A stretch of DNA of 64,000 nt, taken from contig NZ_BEWG01000095.1 of the NCBI RefSeq assembly GCF_002723835.1, forward strand, positions 27,256 through 91,255. The letters run 5' to 3'. The translations under genes and the position numbers were made by a program. The notes beneath the pieces were generated by a model. It saw only the letters and a list, made by a program, of their open reading frames with translations, did not search any database and was not told the DNA's origin. Positions 59,594-64,000 of this stretch are shown one piece after another. Source of the stretch: Mycobacterium sp. shizuoka-1. GTDB lineage: Bacteria; Actinomycetota; Actinomycetes; Mycobacteriales; Mycobacteriaceae. The number at the start of each line of letters is the position of its first letter. The stretch's first letter is position 1.

Positions 59594-59994
59594 CCGAGTT
59601 CGGCGAGCGCGGCCTTGATCCTGGCCTGTGCCTCGTCGAGCGACTCCGGTGACGGATTGCGGTCGACGTGGGCGAAGCCGAAATCAGCAAGGTCCCGCGC
59701 CGGGAACACATGCACGTGCAGGTGCGGCACCTCGAGGCCGGCGATGATCACGCCGGACCGCTGCGCCCCGAACGCGGCGCACACCGCCTTGCCGATCTGC
59801 TGCGAAACCGCCATCACCTTGTTGAACAGTGCCGGCTCGACGTCCTGCCAGTTGTCAACCTCGGCACGCGGCACCACCAGGGTGTGCCCCTGCGTCATCG
59901 GCTCGATGGTCAGGAACGCGACGACCTCGTCGTCCTCGTAGACGAATCGTCCGGGCAGTTCACGATTGATGATCATGGTGAAGACGGAGGCCAT
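59590..59994 (-). CDS. HIT-family nucleotide-binding protein, Rv0759c-like
   Basis: A 134-residue histidine-triad protein: FTMIINRELPGRFVYEDDEVVAFLTIEPMTQGHTLVVP and the triad motif EVPHLHVHVFP, a hydrolase of nucleoside phosphoramidates or dinucleotides. It sits directly after phoR on the opposite strand, as Rv0759c does in Mtb. I start it at the ATG at 59994 (ASVFTMI); an upstream ATG at 60006 is in frame. Confidence 0.92.
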   Translation of the reverse strand: MASVFTMIINRELPGRFVYEDDEVVAFLTIEPMTQGHTLVVPRAEVDNWQDVEPALFNKVMAVSQQIGKAVCAAFGAQRSGVIIAGLEVPHLHVHVFPARDLADFGFAHVDRNPSPESLDEAQARIKAALAELG

Positions 59995-60041
59995 GGCGCC
60001 CAGCATATGAGGAGCCGGCACCGGCCGGTCGCGAAGCCGGC

Positions 60042-60059
60042 TCACAGCAACTCCTCAGA
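60042..60059 (+). promoter_or_regulatory. Candidate degenerate PhoP box upstream of the GT2-GtrA gene
   Basis: One perfect TCACAGC (60042-60048), four spacer bases and a half-matching second element CCTCAGA (60053-60059). It lies about 45 bp before the GT2-GtrA ATG and 48 bp from the divergent HIT gene. One repeat alone can occur by chance. Confidence 0.35.
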
Positions 60060-60103
60060 CCCGGCCCAGTGTGACGGCAGCTTGACGGGCGAGCATCGTC
60101 GAC

Positions 60104-61324
60104 ATGACCGACACCCTGCCGGCCGAGCGGCGCACTGCCGCGGTCGGCGTGGGGGGTCGCTACGTCCTCGACATCGTCGTCCCGGTCTACAACGAGCAGG
60201 ACGACCTGGGCGCCTGCGTGCGCCGGCTGCACCGGTTTCTCTGCGAGGAGGTGCCGTACCGAGCGCGAATCCTGGTGGCCGACAACGCAAGCACTGACGA
60301 CACCCTGGCCGTGGCGCGGCAGCTGTGCGACGAACTGGCCGACGTCGAGGTGATCCACCTCGATGCCAAGGGCCGCGGCGGCGCACTGGCGACCGCATGG
60401 ACCTCCTCGCCCGCCGATGTGGTGGCCTACATGGACGTCGACCTGTCCACCGACCTGGCGGCGCTGATGCCGTTGGTGGCCCCGCTGGTGTCCGGGCATT
60501 CCGACCTCGCCATCGGGTCGCGGCTGGCCGCGTCTTCGCGGGTGGTGCGGGGGGTCAAGCGGGAAGTGGTGTCCCGCGGCTACAACCTGCTGCTGCGTGG
60601 CTTTCTCGGCGCCCGGTTCTCCGACGCCCAGTGCGGTTTCAAGGCGCTGCGCGCCGACGTCGCCCGGCAGTTGCTGCCACTGGTCGCCGACACCGGCTGG
60701 TTCTTCGACACCGAACTTCTAGTGCTCGCCGAACGGGCCGGGCTGCGCATCCACGAGGTTCCGGTCGACTGGATCGACGATCCCGACTCCCGGGTGGACA
60801 TCGTGGCCACCGCGATCGAGGACGTCAAAGGGTGCTGGCGGGTGGGCCGGGCCCTGGCCACCGGTGCGCTGCCGCTACGCGACCTGCAGGCCGCTCTGGG
60901 CCGCGAACCACTGGTTGCGGGCGTCCCGCGCGGTATGGTCGGCCAACTGGTGCGTTTCGGGCTGATCGGCATCGCCAGCACCATCGCCTTTGCGTTGCTG
61001 TACCTTTCGCTGCACCCGGCGATGGGCGCCCAGGCCGCCAACCTGACCGCGCTGCTGCTGACCGCGCTGGCCAACACCGCCGCCAACCGGGCCTTCACCT
61101 TCGGCGTCCGCGGTCGCGCCGGTGCGGCCCGCCATCACGTCCACGGTCTGCTGGTGTTTGCCTTCGGGCTCGCCATCACCAGCGGCTCGCTCTACCTGCT
61201 GCACCGTTTCGATCCGACCGTCGGCAAGGGTGTCGAACTGTCGGTCCTGGTCGGGGCCAACCTGGTCGCCACCCTGGTGCGCTTCGTCGCGCTGCGCCGG
61301 GTGTTCGCCACGCCGGCCGGCTGA
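60104..61324 (+). CDS. GT2 glycosyltransferase fused to a GtrA-like membrane domain
   Basis: A 406-residue two-domain protein. The N-terminal GT-A domain (about 20-250) has VVPVYNEQDDL, the DxD-type DVDLSTD and GSRLAASSRVVRG, like polyprenyl-phosphate sugar synthases; the C-terminal GtrA domain (about 275-400) has four membrane helices (LVRFGLIGIASTIAFALLY onward). The pair makes and flips a polyprenyl-phosphate sugar for wall or lipoglycan decoration. The GT39 gene starts 4 bp after its stop. A partial PhoP box lies upstream. Confidence 0.9.
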   Translation: MTDTLPAERRTAAVGVGGRYVLDIVVPVYNEQDDLGACVRRLHRFLCEEVPYRARILVADNASTDDTLAVARQLCDELADVEVIHLDAKGRGGALATAWTSSPADVVAYMDVDLSTDLAALMPLVAPLVSGHSDLAIGSRLAASSRVVRGVKREVVSRGYNLLLRGFLGARFSDAQCGFKALRADVARQLLPLVADTGWFFDTELLVLAERAGLRIHEVPVDWIDDPDSRVDIVATAIEDVKGCWRVGRALATGALPLRDLQAALGREPLVAGVPRGMVGQLVRFGLIGIASTIAFALLYLSLHPAMGAQAANLTALLLTALANTAANRAFTFGVRGRAGAARHHVHGLLVFAFGLAITSGSLYLLHRFDPTVGKGVELSVLVGANLVATLVRFVALRRVFATPAG

Positions 61325-61328
61325 CCCG

Positions 61329-63311
61329 ATGACGATCACCGTCGCGGCGCCGGAAACCACCACAGCGCAACCGGTTCCGCCACCATCGCGGGCGGTGTCG
61401 CATCGGTGGGCGCTGCTGGCACTGATGGTCGGCACCGCGGTGCTCTACCTGTTGGACTCCGACCGGTCAGGCTGGGCCAACGCGTTCTATTCGGCTGCCG
61501 CCCAGGCCGGGGCGCAGTCGTGGAAAGCGTTTCTGTTCGGGTCGTCGGACGCCGCGAACTCGATCACCGTCGACAAGCCGCCGCTGTCGCTGTGGCTGCC
61601 ATCGTTGGCGGTCCGGCTGTTCGGGCTGGGCCCGTGGAGCATCCTGGTACCCCAGGCTCTGATCGGGGTCGCCTCGGTGGCGGTGTTGTGGGACGCCGTG
61701 CGCAGGCCCTTCGGCGAGACGGCCGGTGTGCTCGCGGGCGCGGTGCTGGCGCTGACCCCGGTGGCGGTCACGATCTTCCGCTACAACAACCCCGACGCGC
61801 TGCTGGTCCTGTTCATGGTCGTGGCGGTGTGGGCGCTGATGCGGGCGCTCGGCGACGGTCGGCTGCGTTGGCTGCTGCTGTGCGGCGCATGTCTGGGCCT
61901 GGGGTACCTGACCAAACAGCTCGAGGTGGCGCTGGTCATGCCCGCGCTGGCGATCACCTATCTGCTGGCCGGGCCACGTTCGCTGCTCGGCCGGCTGGGA
62001 CAGCTGGTCCTCGCCCTGGGCGCGACGGTGGTGGCGGCGGGCTGGTGGGTTTTGCTGGTGCAGCTGTGGCCGGCCCGGTCGCGGCCGTGGATCGGTGGGA
62101 CGCAGACCAATTCGATCCTCGAGCTGACACTGCGGTACAACGGCTTCGGCAGGCTCAACGGCGACGAGCCGGGCAGCACCGGCTCGCCCGGCTTCATCTC
62201 ACCGGTTCACCTCGGTGGCCGGACATCGCTTCATCCGTGGGGCCAGCCCGGGATCGGCCGGCTGTTCCAACCGGAGCAGATCGGCGGCATCGGCTGGTTG
62301 CTCCCCGCCGCGCTGGTGTTCGCCGCCGCATTGCTGATCTGGCGGGCCCGCGCGCCGCGGCAGGACCGGCAGCGGGCCGCCGTCGCGGTGTGGGCGCTGT
62401 GGCTGCTGACCACCGCGCTGGTGTTCAGCTTCATGGCCGGCATCTTCCACCCGTACTACACGGTGGCGTTGGCACCGCCGATCGCGGCTCTGGTCGGCAT
62501 CGGTGTGACCGAGTGCTGGCGGCAGCGGGACACGGTATGGGCCACAATGGCCTTGGCGTCGGCAGTGGTCGTGACCGCCGTGACGTCGGAGGTCGTGTTG
62601 CGGCGCACGCCCGGCTATCACGTGGAGTTGCGCTGGATCGTCCCGGCCGGTGCCGTGCTGGTGCTGACGTGGCTGGTGTCCCGGAGCCGGGGCGTCGGTC
62701 GTATCCCGGCGCCCGCGGTGGTTGCCGTCGCCGCTGTGGTCGGCCTCGCCGGACCGTTGGTCTACAGCGTCACCACGGTGGTGCGCGGCAACGAGGGCGC
62801 CTTACCGATCGCCGGGCCGGTTCCCCGTGTCTTCACCGCGATGCCCAAGAACGTCGCGCCGGTGCCGCGGGCCGAGATCCGGTCGGCCGACGGTCCCGGA
62901 TTTCTGCTGCCGGCCGGCTCGCCCGGCGCCGGAGTGCATCTGGCGGGCTGCACGCTGCTGGACTCGGGGGTACCCGACCGGGCGCTCGTCGACCTGCTCG
63001 ACGCCGACGCGCAGCGTTACACCTGGGTGGCTGCGACGGTCGGATCGGTGTGCGCAGCCGGCTACCAACTGGCCAGCGGGCATCCGGTGATGCCGGTAGG
63101 CGGGTTCAACGGCACCGATCCGTCACCGGCGCCGGATGAGTTTCTCCGCCTGACGCTGTCCAAGCGGATCCACTATTTCATCGTCACGAACCCCGTGCAC
63201 GAGGACAAATGGGGCCACCTGGACACCAATGCGCTGATCCAGCAATGGGTTCAGCGCAACTTCACCCCGATGCGCGTCGGCCGGGTGCTGATCTACGACC
63301 TGACGATGTAG
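61329..63311 (+). CDS. GT39/ArnT-like membrane glycosyltransferase
   Basis: A 660-residue polytopic enzyme using a polyprenyl-phosphate sugar. The first extracytoplasmic loop contains ITVDKPPLSLWL, where Asp-Lys-Pro-Pro marks the YkcB/PMT-like catalytic loop, and later NNPDALLVLF; about twelve helices follow and an exported C-terminal domain ends the protein. Together with the GT2-GtrA protein (start 4 bp after its stop) it forms the common GT2/GT39 wall-modification pair. The sugar and acceptor are not known. Confidence 0.9.
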   Translation: MTITVAAPETTTAQPVPPPSRAVSHRWALLALMVGTAVLYLLDSDRSGWANAFYSAAAQAGAQSWKAFLFGSSDAANSITVDKPPLSLWLPSLAVRLFGLGPWSILVPQALIGVASVAVLWDAVRRPFGETAGVLAGAVLALTPVAVTIFRYNNPDALLVLFMVVAVWALMRALGDGRLRWLLLCGACLGLGYLTKQLEVALVMPALAITYLLAGPRSLLGRLGQLVLALGATVVAAGWWVLLVQLWPARSRPWIGGTQTNSILELTLRYNGFGRLNGDEPGSTGSPGFISPVHLGGRTSLHPWGQPGIGRLFQPEQIGGIGWLLPAALVFAAALLIWRARAPRQDRQRAAVAVWALWLLTTALVFSFMAGIFHPYYTVALAPPIAALVGIGVTECWRQRDTVWATMALASAVVVTAVTSEVVLRRTPGYHVELRWIVPAGAVLVLTWLVSRSRGVGRIPAPAVVAVAAVVGLAGPLVYSVTTVVRGNEGALPIAGPVPRVFTAMPKNVAPVPRAEIRSADGPGFLLPAGSPGAGVHLAGCTLLDSGVPDRALVDLLDADAQRYTWVAATVGSVCAAGYQLASGHPVMPVGGFNGTDPSPAPDEFLRLTLSKRIHYFIVTNPVHEDKWGHLDTNALIQQWVQRNFTPMRVGRVLIYDLTM

Positions 63312-63312
63312 G

Positions 63313-64000
63313 TCAGCCCAGCATCGCGGCGATCTCGCCGACCGACCAGGGCGGGCTGTCGTGGTGGTCCCGGTAGCCGATCAGGCTCGGCGTCGGCCGA
63401 TCGAAGCGGCCGATGAAACCGCCTGCAGCGATGAAGATCTGGCCGGTGATGCGGCTTGCGAGATCGCTGACCAGGTAGGCGTACATCGGGGCGACATAGT
63501 CCGGCGACGCGGCGTCGAGCGCGCCCTGGGCACTGACCTCGTCGAGCAGGCCGCGGGCCCGCAGCGACGCGATCTGCTCCTCGAACTCCGGACCGGTGGA
63601 CAGCCGAGTCTTGGCTCCGGGGCACACCGCGTTCGCCCGCACCCCGTGCTCGGCGAGTTCCGCCGCGATGGCCATGGTCAACCCATTGACTGCACCCTTG
63701 CCCGCGGGATATCCGGTGCCCCCGTAATCACCAAGAAAGGCAAAGGAACTGGTGTTGACGATCGCGCCACGACCGCGGGCGACCATCTTGGGTGCCGCCG
63801 CTCGGCAGGTGGCGAACACCGTGCCAAGGTGGATGTCGATGAGATCGCGGAATTGCGCGGCGGTGACATCCAGGATCGACGACCCGGGTGGCTCGGGGGC
63901 ACCCGCGCAGTTCACCAGAGCGTCGACGGCGCCGAACTCCTTCTCGCACAGCGCGATCAGGTTGTCGGCGACTGATTCGTCGGCGGCCGTGCCGGCGTGG
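63313..64000 (-). CDS. Short-chain dehydrogenase/reductase (partial, N-terminus off the window)
   Basis: About 229 C-terminal residues are present; the cofactor loop lies beyond the right edge. The visible part has VNCAGA (for NNAG), NTSSFAFLG with the catalytic Ser, YPAGK (Tyr-x3-Lys) and the NAVCPG segment of the SDR fold, ending with a GGFIGRF insert typical of a mycobacterial steroid/acyl-CoA SDR subgroup. The stop is one base from the GT39 stop. No function can be given beyond NAD(P)-dependent oxidoreductase. Confidence 0.9.
   Translation of the reverse strand, partial: HAGTAADESVADNLIALCEKEFGAVDALVNCAGAPEPPGSSILDVTAAQFRDLIDIHLGTVFATCRAAAPKMVARGRGAIVNTSSFAFLGDYGGTGYPAGKGAVNGLTMAIAAELAEHGVRANAVCPGAKTRLSTGPEFEEQIASLRARGLLDEVSAQGALDAASPDYVAPMYAYLVSDLASRITGQIFIAAGGFIGRFDRPTPSLIGYRDHHDSPPWSVGEIAAMLG

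Overview
The window is a high-GC stretch from a mycobacterium, most likely a fast-growing Mycolicibacterium-type species. The evidence is the content and order of the cholesterol/steroid catabolic regulon (kstD, hsaE-G-F, kshA, ltp3/ltp4, cyp142, echA19, fadD19, fadD17, fadE27, fadE26, fdxD, hsd4A), the mycobacterial PhoPR pair, CpsA/LCP, OtsA, cutinase-like and hemophore-like exported proteins, and frequent GTG/TTG starts. Family assignments come from reading translated sequence and recalling M. tuberculosis (Mtb) relatives; no database search was run.

Layout. 1-1.1 kb: the start of a 2Fe-2S protein (cut by the window edge), a cluster of nested palindromes and a lipoprotein. 1.1-6.7 kb: MaoC-type hydratase and kstD on the minus strand, diverging from hsaE-hsaG-hsaF around a KstR operator. 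6.7-10.2 kb: a RecQ-phosphoribosyltransferase fusion, a small hemophore-like exported protein and an IclR regulator. 10.2-15.7 kb: KstR-linked genes (DUF1214-like protein, SDR, sulfotransferase) converge on kshA and its partner; a gamma-carbonic-anhydrase-like gene diverges from kshA. 15.7-23.6 kb: a compact minus-strand operon (tandem-DUF35 protein, Ltp4, Ltp3, LLM oxidoreductase, NTF2/KSI-like protein), then an Rv3520c-like oxidoreductase, an acetoacetate-decarboxylase-like protein and CYP142. 23.7-35.6 kb: cutinase, echA19, fadD19, a nitronate-monooxygenase-like flavoprotein, amidohydrolase, ilvX, fadD17, fadE27, fadE26, fdxD and hsd4A. Seven sites fit the published KstR consensus TnnAACnnGTTnnA, nearly all in divergent promoter regions, so most of 1-40 kb reads as one derepressible steroid side-chain and ring degradation regulon.

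35.6-42.4 kb: a bidirectional terminator, otsA preceded by a 54-residue ORF, three tandem paralogous small exported proteins with a shared C-terminal tail, a KstR-linked SDR, a hydroxyisobutyrate-dehydrogenase-like enzyme and CpsA/LCP. The mce4 steroid-import operon that I remember lying between hsd4A and otsA in Mtb is absent here. 42.4-50 kb: a molybdenum hydroxylase whose large subunit lies convergent to its two small subunits, DUF1232 and DUF427 proteins, an Amt channel with a GlnR-like phased promoter, and a GAP-family membrane protein. 49.6-56.4 kb: a zinc-ribbon membrane protein coupled to a sedolisin, a lipoprotein, a leishmanolysin-like anchored metallopeptidase, an EthD protein and an HNH endonuclease. 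56.4-64 kb: tRNA-Thr(TGT), a decapeptide-repeat protein, phoP-phoR behind a perfect PhoP box, a HIT protein, a GT2-GtrA plus GT39 envelope glycosylation pair and a truncated SDR.

No insertion sequence, prophage or CRISPR array was seen. Genes are packed tightly; many stops and starts overlap (ATGA, GTGA, TGATG), and three convergent pairs share stop-codon bases. The strongest unusual signals are the exact 10-residue repeat protein beside phoPR, the decayed second copy of the KstR operator, the Glu-for-His Amt pore, the tRNA-Thr trailer complementary to the tRNA body, the tandem exported-protein family, and the missing mce4 operon.
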